A stretch of 64,000 nt of DNA, from positions 105,485,811 through 105,549,810 of the forward strand of contig NC_134951.1 of assembly GCF_965638725.1 (NCBI RefSeq). Direction: 5' to 3'. This document shows positions 1-13,900 of this stretch, piece after piece. The notes beneath the pieces were generated by a model. The model was not told the DNA's origin and did not search any database. It worked only from the letters and a program-made list of their open reading frames with translations. This DNA is from Aptenodytes patagonicus. Its lineage: Eukaryota; Chordata; Aves; Sphenisciformes; Spheniscidae. The position numbers and the translations under genes are program-made. Positions within the stretch are counted from its first letter, which is position 1; the number at the start of each line of letters is the position of its first letter.

Positions 1-1050
1 GCACTTGCAGGTAGTAAACCACCTTTGCTTCTACCTTCTCCTTACTAGTCTTGCCTTCCAACTTTTGGAGAGAAAGAACAGCAAGCATACAGGAGTCGGA
101 GCTTGTTTTCTCCCATTTTTGATGGTCAGCTGGCAAAAGCTGTCACAAAAACAGTTCTTCAAAGACCACAATATTCCCAGAAGAGAAAAAATCTTGACAA
201 TATTTTTCCGCCATATTCTAGGAAGCACACATAAATCAGTGGTTTTTCAAAAGTATAGAATTTGACCATGTTGGGCTGATTTCAAGACAAGTATCAAACA
301 ACAGCGCCCTGCAAACGTGGCGAACTACATCATGTTACAATCCTACTGTAAAGCACTAGGGACACTCAGTAGTCACAAGCACGGACACAAGTAGTCGTCT
401 TTCCTTAATCTCACTGTAAGAAAGCAGCTGTACCATTCTAGCTAGCACTCTTCAATCAATCAATCAATCACCAACCAACTTGGGGCAGACAGCTGCCAGG
501 GCAAAGTTTGGGAAGAATGGCTGAGATGTGACAAAGTATAATGAATGGTGTCAGATAGTCTTAGTTGGAACATGAGACTTGACTACAATATATAGCAATA
601 GTAACTTTAACAGTGAAGTTCATACTTTTTTCCTACATCAGGAAATCAGACGGCCAAGTTATCACTGCATCATTAAAAATACCTTTAACACATATTTAAA
701 GTATAGCCACAACGACATTAAATGTGTTTGCATAGAAACAAACCAGACCAACACATCTCGAGATTAAGCAACAAGACTGCTACCATATTGTAACTCAGTC
801 CCTATCTGGAGCCTTTCTTTTCTCTTAAAACCTGGATATTTTGATATGAACTGGATGGCAACGCCTGAGCAGTTGGTAGCACACTGGAATTACGTTAAAT
901 AAAAATAAATTATTTTGCGCATTTAGAAAGAAAAATCAGCACCCTTTCACACGCGCTTCACAGCACCTGGAACTACCTACAATGCCGCCCGTTTCTGTGC
1001 CGGCTTTCCTGTGCCCTTAATCCTCTCAACCTGACTTGATCCTGGTTTGA
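1..1050. other. Upstream flank of RCOR3, no gene seen
   Basis: This AT-rich stretch precedes the CpG island. It contains a short CAAT tandem (about 452-471) and no reading frame with recognisable protein or paired splice sites. In human the neighbour on this side is KCNH1, but none of its coding sequence is visible here. Confidence 0.6.
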
Positions 1051-1691
1051 AACGTTCCCGAAAGCCGAGGCTAGAAAGAGCAGCCCCGCCGGCAGCGCTG
1101 CCCGCCCGGAGGCTGCACACCGCGCCGGCCCGCGGCCGCAGCCGGCATCGGCTTTCACAGCCGGGGCTCCGCCCCGCCTCCCAAGGTGACCGCCCTCCGG
1201 CCCCGCTGCCGGGCGCTCCCCTCAGGCCCTGCCCCGCCGCCCCAGCCTCACCCGGACGCTGCCCCACAGCCGGGCCCCACACCCGCGCCCCCTCCTCTCC
1301 CACACAGCCCCTGCGCTGCGGCCGTGGCGGCCCAGCACCTCCCCACCCCACCGCGGACCGTAGCACCACCAACGGCCGCGCCACCCTCCCCGCCAGGATC
1401 CCTGCGCCGCCGGGGGAAATAGTCCCCTCTCCCCTCCGCCCCCGCCCGACGGGGGAGCCCCGCGGCGCGGCGACGAGACCCCCATATCGGGGCGGGCGGA
1501 ATCCTTCCGCCGCGCCGCCGGGGCTCCGCCGGCATCCCCGCCCCCTCGGCTAGATCCGGCCGGGCCGGCGCGGAGGGATTCCCGGGGGCTGTGCGGCACC
1601 GGGGGAGGGGGAGCGCGGGGAGGCGGGGGGCGGTGTGAGGGGGGAGGAGGTGCCGGCGCCGCGGCGGCCCGAGGGGGGGGTGGGGAGGGGG

Positions 1692-1703
1692 CAACATGGC
1701 GGC
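1692..1703 (+). promoter_or_regulatory. YY1-like motif containing an upstream ATG
   Basis: CAACATGGCGGC matches the YY1 core in its common orientation near CpG promoters. Its ATG (1696) opens a five-codon upstream ORF, M-A-A-P-Y, that stops at 1711-1713, before the RCOR3 start at 1772. Binding is inferred from the motif only. Confidence 0.55.
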
Positions 1704-1771
1704 TCCGTATTAACTTCCCCCCCTCGGCCGCCCGCGCTGCCGCCGCTCTCCCCCGCTCCCCCAGCCCTGAC

Positions 1772-1913
1772 ATGCCGGGCATGATGGAGAAGGGAGCGGA
1801 GCTCTTGGGGGGCAAGAGCCGGGCAGCCCCCAACGGCACCAAGAGCAGCAGCCCCTCCAACGGGCACTACTCGGAGCCGGAGAGCGGCGGCGGTGACAGT
1901 GGCGACGAGCACG
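1772..1913 (+). CDS. RCOR3: RCOR3 coding exon 1
   Basis: This exon encodes residues 1-47 plus one base, starting MPGMMEKG and ending S-G-D-E-H. The donor is ACG|GTGCGA. The ATG at 1772 fits the known RCOR3 N-terminus, and the ATG at 1696 leads only to a five-codon frame. Confidence 0.95.
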
Positions 1914-4900
1914 GTGCGAGCCTGGGGCCGGCCCCGGGCCGCCCCGCCAGCGGGGGGAGGGGGGTGGCGGAGGCGGCGGGAGGGGCGCCGAGCCGAGCCG
2001 CCTCCCCCTTCCCCGCGCCGGTGCCGGGGCGGCGCGGGCGCTGCCGCCGCCGCCGCCGTTACTCCGCCGCCGCCGCGCGCCTGTGGTGCGGCGGGCCGGG
2101 CCGCGTGTGAGGGGGGAGGGCGGGCGTGCGCGGGAGCGCGCGGCGCGGCCCCGCTGCCGCCGGGCGGCCCTGCGGTGCTTAACGATGGGGAGTGTCTCCC
2201 GGGAGCCGCCGCCGCCGTCCCCATTGTTCCGCTGAAATAAACTCCCCCTTCCCCCCTCCGGCCCCCTCCCCGGCGGTCGTCGGGGCTTAATCCGCGGCGG
2301 CGGGCGGGGTGGCGGGGGGGGGGAGGTGGCTTATTCCGCACGGCCGCGGCGAGGCGGCGGGGGCTCCCGGGCGGCGCGTCCGCCAGCCCGCCCGCCACAC
2401 GGCGGTAGCCTGGGACGGCGCCCGCCCGCCCGGGGACAGCCAAGCCGTTAATTTCTCTTCCCCCCCTTTGCGTTGCAGATGTAGGAATGAGGGTCGGAGC
2501 GGAATACCAGGCGCGCATTCCTGACTTCGAGCCCGGTAAATCGCTTCTCGGCTGTAACCTGACATCTTGCCGCCGCCGTTCCCGAGGCGGGAGGGATGGG
2601 TTGGGTGCTGGGGTGGGCTCGGCTCGGCGCTCTCCCGGCGGCGGCCGCGGGGTTGCATTTATTTTGCTTTCGAGCCTTTGTGTTGACGATCCGGTGTCGG
2701 CGGCGGGAGGCTGGCAGGGGCAGCATCTGCTCTCTGTGCACCCGGGGGTCGGGGGGGGCATCGCGGTGGGAAATTTTCACTTCGTTATCAGCCGTATTAT
2801 GTGTATCCGGCGGGAGGCGGTGAAGCAGAAGAAGGTTGGATGCTTCCTCCCCCCCGCCTCCTTAAACCATAACGCATATAATATAGTAACAAGGTGATTT
2901 AAAAATATTTGACGGGGGGTGATGGATGTTCTCGGGCAAGGGTGGGAAGTGATGCGCCCTGCCGGAAGCAGAGCAGACCTGGCTGCGTGCTGGAGGCGCT
3001 GGGGGGAAGATGCGCTTGGTGGGAAACTCCTGCCCCTGGTTTTGTGTGCTGTAGTAGCCTCGCTAGCCCCGCTGTTGCAGGCTGAGCTGCTCTCCTCCGC
3101 CTTCCTCACCCCCCCAGCCCCGCCCCGCGGAATACTGGGTAGGCTTGCATAGCCTGGTACTCGGTTTTAGCAAGTTAATTGCTAGAATGCTATCTTGCGT
3201 TACTACACTGAGCAGTGAGACCGTAGGAGCGTTTATCAGTTTTGCTGTAGTGGTCAGATGAAGCCTATCTACTTTCCTGTTCTCCAAACAGGCTCCATTG
3301 GTGTCAGATGATTTCCTACCGGAAGAGGATTGGGCCAGAGCTTCTCGCATAGTGCCTCCTAAAGCTGGAGCGAGCCCCTCTTGATGGGCACAAGTCCCCA
3401 CAGGCCAAAGAAAAGGCCGGGGGAAAGAAAGGGGGAGGGTGGGATTAAATGGATGCATGATCTTGGCATAAGGGAATGCCTTTCCCCTAGAAAGGAGCGC
3501 GTAGTCTAGGTCTCTTTGTTAATAAGACTGACCGTTTACACCCTTTATTTTTACATTGCCTACATAAAAATAAACATAAATAAAATTGATCGTTTCTAAG
3601 GGCAGCCTGGGCTTGTTTTTCCTACAGGCCACTTATATTAGAAAAACACATAGTGTTTGTTTTTCTTTTGATTAAAAGAACTCCTCACCCCTTGTAGGAC
3701 AACTGAGGTTCTGTGGTTTCAATTTTGTAAACTATATATGCAATGGTATCCTTGCGTTTGTAACTACAGAACTAATTTTGTGCTCTCTTATAACCAGACT
3801 TTTTAGAGCTCCTGAGCGTTCCTGGGGGGTGGAATTCAACTGATGCTCCTTTCCCCAATAACTACTTTATCAATTTCCTTAATGATGGGAATCTTTCCGC
3901 AATATGTCTTGTGTCAGAGGTATAATGTATAGTATTGTTCTTAGTGTGTGTATTTTGATTATTAGGGCAAGAAGATAGTAACTTTTTTTGGAACACCTAA
4001 TTCTTATAAAATTTTTTTTAAAAAGTCCATAAAGTGTAAAAGTACAATACATACCACGTTAGTAGATTGGTTATCTGAGGAGATCTCAGCAAGATCTCAT
4101 GCTTTCATCTGGGTTCTTTTTTTTTCCTGATGAGTCTTGAGGCATCGTTTCATAGAGATGGAAGTAATGCTGGACAAAAAGCTGTGCTCTTATCATAGCT
4201 ACACTTAGATTACTGTTTTTGTAGCAAACGATGTAACGGACACTCCATCATACTTCTAGGTTTGCATATATGGACATAGGCACTATCTCTGATTCACTAA
4301 CTTTAATGCTGTTTCTTCTTGGAATTGTTTTAATGCCTTCTTTTGAGGGCTTACCAGATACATTAGAATGTGTGTTTATTTACAGTACTTTGAGTGCTGT
4401 TTTTTTAACCCCCTTAAAACAAATAGGTGGGAGAAGGGAATCAACGACAGATGAAGCTACATAAAAGTCTAAGATACAAAGTCAGCCTTCTGGTACACAC
4501 ACAGAATACTAAAATGAGTGGAATAAATACCAATCCTTTGGCCTTACTTAGCCTGTGTTGAAAAATACTCATAAGCAATGCTCTATGACAATACATTGAG
4601 GAACAAAACATTCATGATTGAAGTTGTGATGGTAGTAAACATTTTTTTTTGGTCTGAGTTCATGTATAAAATAATTTTTTTTTAAAGAAAAAGTGAATCA
4701 ACTGTTTGTCAGTGTCTCTTGGAAGAAGTGGATTGTGGTTGGAAGCAACAATTAGGAGAAGTTAGTTTAAACATACTCTTTCTTACCCCTTCCCCCACCA
4801 TCCCCTTTTTTACAAGCAAGTCTTCAGATAGAGCTGTAAGGGAAATGGCATTTTTAATTGTCACTAGATACTACTGCAATGAGATAAATTTTCTCACTCA

Positions 4901-7900
4901 AAAAGCGGTTTTAATAAAATAAAAATCCTAAATCTCCTTACCTAATTTACTGAGTTAATAAACCATCTCCTGCACTCCAGATTTTTGTCTCCTCCTGCTG
5001 GTTTTCTATATTCTTGAGGTGAAATTGTTCTGCTTGTACTTTTTCTGACCCACCTATAGATGTAGCAGGATGTTACAAAGCTGGTATCCTTATGTTGTGG
5101 GCTGTTTGCATTCTCTTGGAAAGCGTAGTGGAGAATGCCATCACTGGAGATGCACCATACTGTTGTGTCATCCACACATGAGATAACTGCTAGAGAAGTT
5201 TTATTCTACTCAGATTTGGACTTTGGACTTCCCAAAGGCTTTAGTATGAATTTTGCTTATTTAATGCTGAAATACTTATTTCGCATTTACCCTCTTCGTG
5301 GGGGGGGTGGGGGTGCTGTCAAGAAGAATGTTTGTCACTTATGGAATCCGTTTCTGTGTACATCCTTATAACTTTCCTCACTCTAGTCTTCCTATATGAA
5401 AACAGGCTTCTTAAATAGAAATTATTAAATGGTGTGGTGAAGTATGTAAAATTTTCCATTTATTCCATGCCATCTGTCCTCACGTTCCCTGATTTCTTTT
5501 ATTTATGTTTATTTACTGATTTATTTTTAAGATTTCTAGTCCTTTATTTTAGAAATTTAGTTCTTCCTCCTGTTAGTTTCTGTGTTTCTGTTCCTACTCT
5601 CAAAGCAGATCTTAAGCAGATGATGGTACTTTGTATGCTGGAAACCAATACACTTTTAAATTGCCATGCTGCCCCACAATGCCCTTATTAAGTATTGTAT
5701 GCTTCCAGATTTTCATTTTATTCTCAGTACTTGAAGTCGTGTACAGAACGGCATCATCCGCGTGTGCCTCACTTCTAAGCTGAAATTTAGAAAGTGTCAG
5801 TTTGCTGCTATAGTTTCTCTATTCTGGAAGCAGTGGAGAGTTTGTGGGTCATCTTCAGCTAGCCCTGTTTTCTAAGTGGCATTGGCAGAGGAGCGCAGCA
5901 ATTGAAGTACAGAAACCTCTTCCTAAGTGGCTTGAATGTGGGGTTTGGGCAGGGGGAGACTTGTTATGTTTGAGATGTAGCTCATGGTCTTTCTCTTCCT
6001 TACTGGCTTACAACCCTGCTCTTCTAACATACTTTGGTTAACATGTTGCCTGGTATTTCCAGCCGCTGTCTGTAATAAGAATGGGACTTGTGGATAAAGA
6101 TCATGTTGCCCTTGAGATACAACACAGCCTTTTTTGGGGAGGAGTGCTGCTCACTTGAATACTTGGGGCACAAATGGCAAGAAGCAGTTCTCATAAAGGT
6201 AGATCACGGTCCTGCATATGGAGATGGAGGGATCCCTGTACTGTAGCTATGGAAATCCTGTGTTGAGGACGGGATACCTTTCTTCGAGCACAGACCTACC
6301 TGTATGCATCCCATCCTTCCTTTGTCGTCCTTGCCTTCCATTTGGCAGTGTGAAGATGCCACCTGAAAGGAAAAAGTTATCTGATTCCTGCTGGAGAAAC
6401 AGCACTGCTTCATAAGGGGGTGTTCTGGTGGGAGCTGCTTGTTGGTCACGTGAGGGTGGCATCTCAACAGGGAAGTGTCACTGCATACATGATCCGCAGG
6501 CGCAAATGATAGGACTGAAACTTAAGTTTTTTCACTTTAATACTTGAATATTCAATAGCTGATAATATCCATGATATCCACTTGTCTGCAGGTGTCTGGT
6601 ATTTTTTTGGGAAGGAAAAACTGAGGGTATACTCATGTTAAGTTTAGACACTTCTTGCTCACAACCTGAAATTCTGATGCATTCTCTAGTGGTCCTGTTT
6701 TCTCCTCATCTCTTAGTTAAAGAGTGGAGTACAGGGTAGTGGTCATTTACTTGTGATAAAAACTGAGTGGACAAGAGAAATGTTGTGCCTGTAACATGTT
6801 TGCATTGCTCTTCATGAAATATTGCGTTCCTAATGACTAAAAATGGCATGGTTTTTTGTTCTAAAGTAGAATGTTGTATTAAGGAATTTGTTCTTATACC
6901 AAAATCCTTTCAGAGTTTAGTACTGCTTATGCCTTGAAACTGGTGCTTTATGAATGTATGTACATTTTTAACTTGTTACAGAGTTTATGGTGCATTTAGG
7001 TTATCTGTCTTACACATCTCATTTTGGAAGATGCATGAGTTCTTTCAGTTTTTCTAATTAACTGGTTTTCAAGTTCACCGTCATAATGGATCTAAGCATT
7101 TCAAAGATGATAGCAAATACAAAACACTGCCAAACTAAAGAGGGGAGGGCAACAAAACATAGTACATAATTAGAAAGCACTAAGTTGTTCTCTTTTCCAA
7201 AGCATTGATTTGTTTTGTTTTGTTTCCTTCAACAAGATGTAGAACCTAAATATAAACTGTGGAAGCTTAAAATGGAGTGAAAAGTTGTTTCACTGAATAA
7301 AAAAATCTGTCCTCCAAGAAGGATGCAGGGAAGGTTCCTCAGAGGGTGATTCCTCAAGGAATTCATACTGACACAAGTGTAAATGCTCCAATTGTTGACC
7401 AATGTCTTAGCAAGATAAACTGTTGTAAACAAACAGATTGTAAGAGGCTTTATGTAGTAGCATACATTTGTAAAATATTCATGAAAAGTAACTATTAGTT
7501 AATGCTTTTGCAGTATGGGGGAATTTCCTTTTCTTTTACAGCGGGTTTTTTTAAAAATCAAAGACTCTATGATTTAGTGCTTTGTACAAAGTTGCATCAG
7601 TATTGAAAAAATTGCTCTGTCCTCCTGATAGGTTAGGTAACTTGGACTGCTTCCCTTGCTACATTGAAGTGGAGTTGAAGCACAAAGAAAGAAACAAAGA
7701 ACCCCCCCAAAAAAACAACCCCCCCAAAAAGCAACCAAACAAAAAAGGATGACTTTTAGACCTAACTACTTTCTACAGCTACACGATTTGGTTGGCTATG
7801 AATATCAAAATTACATGGCTATGCAACTCAAAACTAGAGAGAGAGAGAGAGAGAGGAACAGAATTGTTTCTGGCATAGTTGTTAGTATAGTTCCTTGTTG

Positions 7901-10900
7901 AAAGGATCAGGGATGGTGACTGTATTCTACCCCCTATCTCATATTTTTTTTGTTTTAAGGAAGCCTAACAACACAGTAGATCCTGATGCTCCTATGGTAA
8001 TGATAAATGTTAGAGTACTAATAGACAATCATAACTTCTGGAGGACTGTTCCAACACAAGTACCTCTAAATTTTGCATCCATGCCAACTTTAGCAATGCG
8101 CTTTAATGCTCCAGTTGTGGTAACCAGGATCCTAACATCCAGTTATGATTGAACCTCATAAGAGTAGTGTTCAAATTCAGCCATTCGATGTCTTAAGGAA
8201 ATAATGTGGAATTAATGACTTTTTCCCTCCCCTTAGTAGTTGGGCTGGACTGCTTAATATGGTTGACTTTTACTTACTGTCCCATGAATAGTTGTTCTCT
8301 AGATCATATTTATAAATACTAAGACTTACTTGTTTTCTTACAGGTGCCACAAAATATACTGATAAAGATAATGGAGGGATGCTTGTATGGTCTCCATATC
8401 ATAATATTCCAGATGCCAAGTGTAAGTCCTTCCCTGCTTAGGAATTTGGATGCTTAAGTATAATTAAGTAATTGTTTCTGGTGTGCCTGTTTGCTCTTTG
8501 TTTTACACACAGTGAAATTGCAAATTAGTAAATTAAACACAAAGCTTCTCTTTTATTTTTTTTTTATTTCGAGAACTCTGGGGAAAGGAAAGATCACCTT
8601 CTCTTACTCTATAGTTAGATCTTTGTTTCAAATCACACTGCCTGTGTTGTATCATCATCAGTGTCTGTGAAACCTTTAGTTATTAATAAAAGAATAAAAC
8701 ATCTAAGCATGAGGAACTTGCTGCTCTAAATTTCTAGGAGGAGGAATTGCAGTAGATAAATTCAGAAAAGATGTGTTGAGGCCCAGTTCAAGGGGAATGC
8801 TCAGGAAAAACACAGCATTTTCTCCCTTCAAAAGTGACCTGAAATACAGACTCATCTGACTAAATGTGATCAATTATCTGTTTAGTCTAGTTTAAACCTG
8901 CCTCCTATGCTAGAATTTCCCATGTATAATATAGGGGAGTAAACTTTGAGGGTGCGGTCATGAGAACCTGGTCCTGAGGACAGTTTCTATCTATTACCAG
9001 TAGTTAGAGGTCTGTGTCCCCCTACATTTGAGGGGACGTACCTTCTACTACTGCAGAACGGTTAGAAATGAAATGCTGTACAACTATGATTATTAAACAC
9101 TTTCTTCATTCCTTTAAAGTACAATTAATTCTTTGCTGCAACAGTTCATGGCAAGGACGTCTCTGTTCCATTTGAATAATGAGGATATAATTATTTCCTT
9201 TTGTCAATCATGCTTCCTTTCAACTACATTTAGTTGCCGCTTAATTGTGAACTGTAGAAGGTGAATGGGAAGAGTTTGTTTCTTTAAAAATAAAAAAAAT
9301 ACCCGTTGAAGATCAAAACTAGCAGGACTTAATTGCAAATGATGGAAAGTGTTCAACTCAAAGATGGCTCTAGTATGGCCAAATATGATTTAAAAAATGT
9401 TATTGGTGAATTTGATGTCCTAGTTATTGAATTTTCATATTCTCTATTGAAAACCGACTTCATGCTATGGTTAAAATTAATGTTGGTCAGTGAAAACTAT
9501 TTTAATATCGAGGATATGCATAATCATCGATCTAGGACCTTTTTACATTAATTTTTAACGTTTGGGAATACAAACAGTAGAAGTAGTTCAATTTAAAACC
9601 AACCCAGGTGTCTGCACACACACCCAGTGTGTCTGTGTTCTTAGGAGTGGGTTCCAAGAAGACATAGAGATATAGCCTTTCAATAACCAGCTAGTCTCTG
9701 ATTTAAATAAATAAATGATGACCCTCTGTGGCTTTGTTGTAGTAAAAATGTGATAGAGAGCATCTTTTTCACTGAGAATTGGCTTGTATAGAAAATTTAT
9801 AAAATTAAATGTTGATTAAAGACAGTGGGTTTATTTATTATTAATGAAGCTATGAATATATTTTAACGTTTTGGGGAACCTGGGCCTATGCAGTGTATTA
9901 AAGCATGGGAGGACTGTTTTCCCATGTTAGATGGCTAATTCTGTGTCACCTTATAGCAGAACTAAAAGTACTAAAGAATAATTCTGACATTGCTTTGTTA
10001 CAGTGGATGAATATATAGCAATAGCAAAGGAAAAACATGGATACAATGTGGAACAGGTAAGTGCTATGAAATGAGAGTGCTCCTTTAAAGGATTTTTTTT
10101 ATATAAAAGTATAACACAACTCTTTTTTCCCTTGGTTACCATTAATTAACGCTGTTTCTCTTCAGGCACGGCAGCAAACTGCAGTTAAATGGATCTGCAT
10201 ACAGTTGTGGTCTGGATTCTCTGCAAAAGATTGAGCTCTTTGTTTTCATGACATGCTCAGCTTGTAATGTGCACTTTTGAAAGGTTTGGTATGTTTCTTG
10301 ATACACTGGGCATGTCATGCAATTGTGTGTGTATATTTAGCTAAAGAATTTCTTAGGAAAGCAGCCTACAAAATTAATGTTTAATATTAGAATTAAAATA
10401 CAGTACAATTTGGAACCATTAATTGCCATAGGGACAGCACTGGAAAGGTTTCTTGCATATTTTAAAAAAAAAGAGGCAAACCAATTTTAAGTGAGTGTTT
10501 CTTCAGAGGAAGGAAAACTGAATCAAATTCTAGGTTTGAGAGTAACAAACAAGTTCACTTTTTTTTTAATAACCTTTAATCACCATCCTGTAAAAAGTAC
10601 ATGATAAAACTTTGCTGGTCTGCACTTAGTTCTCTTGCAATTTCCTTCATAAATCAACCAATTTATGTAGAAGTGAGATTACCTATTGCAAAAAAGTACT
10701 TGGTGTACGAGTGGAAACAAGTCGTATGATCACGTTTTGGAGGATGGAAGCTCATAATAGCAAAGACTTGCTAGTCAACTGCTATCTGAAAAAGAGGCTG
10801 CCAGTGTTACGATGTCCAGAATACCTGCAGTTTAGTGATGTTTGTTTATGGCTTGGCTTTTGTAAGGGGAGAGAGGGAACTGAGGGATCTCAAAATTGAT

Positions 10901-13900
10901 ACAATTTCAGGTTGGATGGGGCTCTGAGCAACCTGATCTAGTTGAAGATGTCCCTGCCCACGGCAGGGGGGTTGGACTAAATGACCTTTAGAGGTCCCTT
11001 CTAACCCAAACTATCCTGTGATGATTCTATGAAAATAAGTCTACAAAAAAGGCTAATTTTCAAAACAATTTCTGGTACAAAATATTTGTAGACTGTTCAC
11101 AGTGGAATAGAAATTATCTTTGCAAGAGTCGCTTCTCACTTGCCATTTCAACAAGAAAAGAGGTTTGCTATGTCCAGGATATTAGAATATGTGAAATCAG
11201 GGGTTTGGAGAGCTGATGAACAACTGGTGATCATGTCTGCACTGTGTGGTTGAAACTGAGTGGATTACATTTCCCAATTCCCATGCCAGACTTGGCATCA
11301 AATCTGTCATTGATTCTCTAGCAGAAAGTCTAATCAGTGTAAAATTCTTTAAGAATACCGATAAATGAAATTATGTAAGAAAATATATTTAAATTTCAAT
11401 TCTTACTAGGTGCACATGACATGGAAGTGGCCGTGCTGTTATTTGTGGATTGGAGAGTTGTAGAAAGACCACTCTCACTTTGAACTTTCAGACTTGCATT
11501 TTGGATGATCCTCTGGCTGCTGAAAAGTATTTTTATTTTCTTTTTTGAGTGGGCTGGTAATAAAGGCCTGAAGACCTATAAGGAGCTGTATAGGTGATAC
11601 ATGCTCGTAAAGAAAGAAAGCAGGTCATATTTGAGCCTATCAGCCTAGTTCATGCTACTTCAGAATTACTGCTGCCATGCCAAACTTGTCTAGCTTTCAT
11701 AGCTTTAATAAAGTATAGATGTGCCCACTCTTCATATCGTCTCCAAAGAGAATTTTGTAACCTACAGTACATAGCCAATAAAATTGTAAATACATTTTGA
11801 GAAGGGGTTCTGATAGTCAAATTTTATTTTAAATAAATAAATTGCAGGGTTTTATTTAGCTTGTCTCAACATTTTAGAAATTTGACTAAATCCAAAAAGG
11901 GACTATTTCTTTTCAAAGGCTCTCGGCATGTTGTTTTGGCATAAACACAATATTGAGAAGTCCCTTGCGGATCTCCCTAACTTCACTCCTTTCCCTGATG
12001 AATGGACAGTTGAAGATAAAGTCCTATTTGAACAAGCATTTAGCTTCCATGGAAAGAGCTTTCACAGGATCCAGCAAATGGTAAAGTAATATTTTAACCA
12101 GAAGCAGTTAATTTCATCACGTGTCTTGGACCTATAGCTTTTTCACTCTGATGATAAAAGCCTTTGCCCCCCTCCCCCCTTTTTAAAACTGTATACGAAA
12201 TACATCCCTCCTTTCCATCTCATCCATGCATTTAAGATATTTAGGTAAAGGTGGTTGTAAATAGAGCAGAATTATAATCTTGGGTGGAATTTTAATTTAA
12301 AAAAGTATTAATATGTTAATGAATTCTTCTAGCTTCCAGACAAGACTATTGCAAGCCTTGTGAAATATTACTATTCTTGGAAAAAAACTCGCTCTAGGAC
12401 AAGTTTGATGGATCGGCAGGCTCGAAAACTAGCTAATAGAAATAATCAAGGTGACAGGTAAGCTTTATATTCTTAAGTAGCTAACCAGAGACTGAAGTCT
12501 TTCTAGGTAGAGATGTCAGAGTAATTTCCAGCCGTTATGTTTCAGTGTGAACTGTGTTTTTAGATTCAAGCATCTGTGGTGATGTCTCTGCTTTTAGCAA
12601 GGGGTTTGGTACCTGTGCTTTAAGAACCATATCACTCCAGTCGGTGTGAGTTGTAATAACACACGAGTGCTTTAATGGATAACTAAAAACAAGGGTTTAA
12701 AAAAAGCTGAAGTCTGGGGATGTGGTTTAGAAATAATGCTTTATTTGAGAAGTCTAACCCTATATTACTGTGTGGGGAGGAGAGTGTTTTTGTGGATGTG
12801 GGGGTTTTCTGGGTGGTGGGGTTTTTTTTGATTTGGGTTTTTTTGAACTAGAATGGTATTTAAACTGAAAGATCAACCACTGTAAAGAGCTGTAGCAATC
12901 AGAATGCCCAAGTACTGTTTTATAACAAAACTTTAAATATAAATCTTATTTTAGGAGACTTAGAGCTGCTATCAGTCAAAGAGAACTAGAGCTCAAAATA
13001 GCTTTAAATTGTCTTGGATAGAAGGGAATGACATTTCCCCTAGTTACTATGAAATTAAAATTATATTGCACTTAGTATACTTGAGTATTAACTTGCACTT
13101 TTTTAAAAGTGATTTAATATGTTGAATGTATAAGTAACATAATCATGTTTATATTGGAAAGTATGATTTTACATCTACAGAAAGTTTCCTAGCTAGAGCA
13201 AAAGGGTCTATTTAATTATATGTTATTGAAAAGAACTCCTGAAATCTAAAATTCATATGCTTACTTAGTGACCCTATGGCTGAAAAATTACAGAAGAAAA
13301 TAAATTTGCTTCTAATACAGCATTTGGGTTTTGGGGTTTTTTTGGTAATAACTAGAAATTTTTGTTGGTTTTTCTTACATTCATTTATTAAGAAATTGTC
13401 GTGTGAATGACTGGATTGGACTCGACTAAACTAACTGTTATCTTTTCAACCTTTTCTCTTTGATTTAATTCAGCAGATTTCATTCCTTTCCCCCCCCCCC
13501 AAATTGCTAGATCTTGAGGACTTTGGTGAAAAAGCAGTCCTGTGTTTTCCCATCTTATATTGTCCCCTTTTGCTCTCCACAGACTTCAACAAGGGTTTAT
13601 TCATACACCTGGTGCAGTGGTTTCAGAACTGATCTATTTAAACTAATGTGGCAAACGAAAGGTTATTTCTAGCCTTGGTATAGTTGACCGTGTAAGTGTT
13701 CATGCCGGCACAAGTGGTTGAATTGAAGAAAGGTGACACCAAATTTTTTGGGCAGCAGTACCAGCACTGCTTAAAGTAATTCTGAAACTAGAGTTTAGGA
13801 TTGCTTGTTTATCATAATAATTATTAGAATTTAATAAAGGGAATATGTTTGTAACAGCTCTCTTTTGAAAACTACAAACAACTGAGATGCCATATACTTA

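Larger units (their letters stand above)
1050..2500. promoter_or_regulatory. RCOR3: CpG island promoter of RCOR3
   Basis: Base composition changes sharply near 1050 to GC- and CpG-rich sequence that continues through exon 1 and intron 1 into the start of exon 2. No TATA box is seen. A YY1-type motif (CAACATGGCGGC, 1692-1703) lies 69-80 bases before the start codon, a usual place for YY1 near a transcription start. The transcription start cannot be fixed from sequence. Long open frames on both strands here (for example the minus-strand frame 1550-2761) are by-products of GC-rich codons. Confidence 0.75.
10057..11918 (+). other. RCOR3 intron 4
   Basis: A phase 0 intron holding a CR1 3' fragment (about 10905-11034) and a candidate alternative terminal exon (10166-10234). 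The rest is AT-rich with nothing recognisable. Confidence 0.8.

Noticed and set aside
1222-2761. Long minus-strand open frames over the RCOR3 CpG island
   Set aside because: Pro/Arg/Ala/Gly-rich translations are what random CpG-island sequence gives; no motif or splice structure supports a divergent gene.
7895-8152. Open frame of 85 codons in RCOR3 intron 2 with an acceptor-like start (TTTTGTTTTAAG)
   Set aside because: Joined to exon 2 in the required phase it hits a stop within a few codons, and I recognise no family. It may be chance or an old retrocopy scrap.
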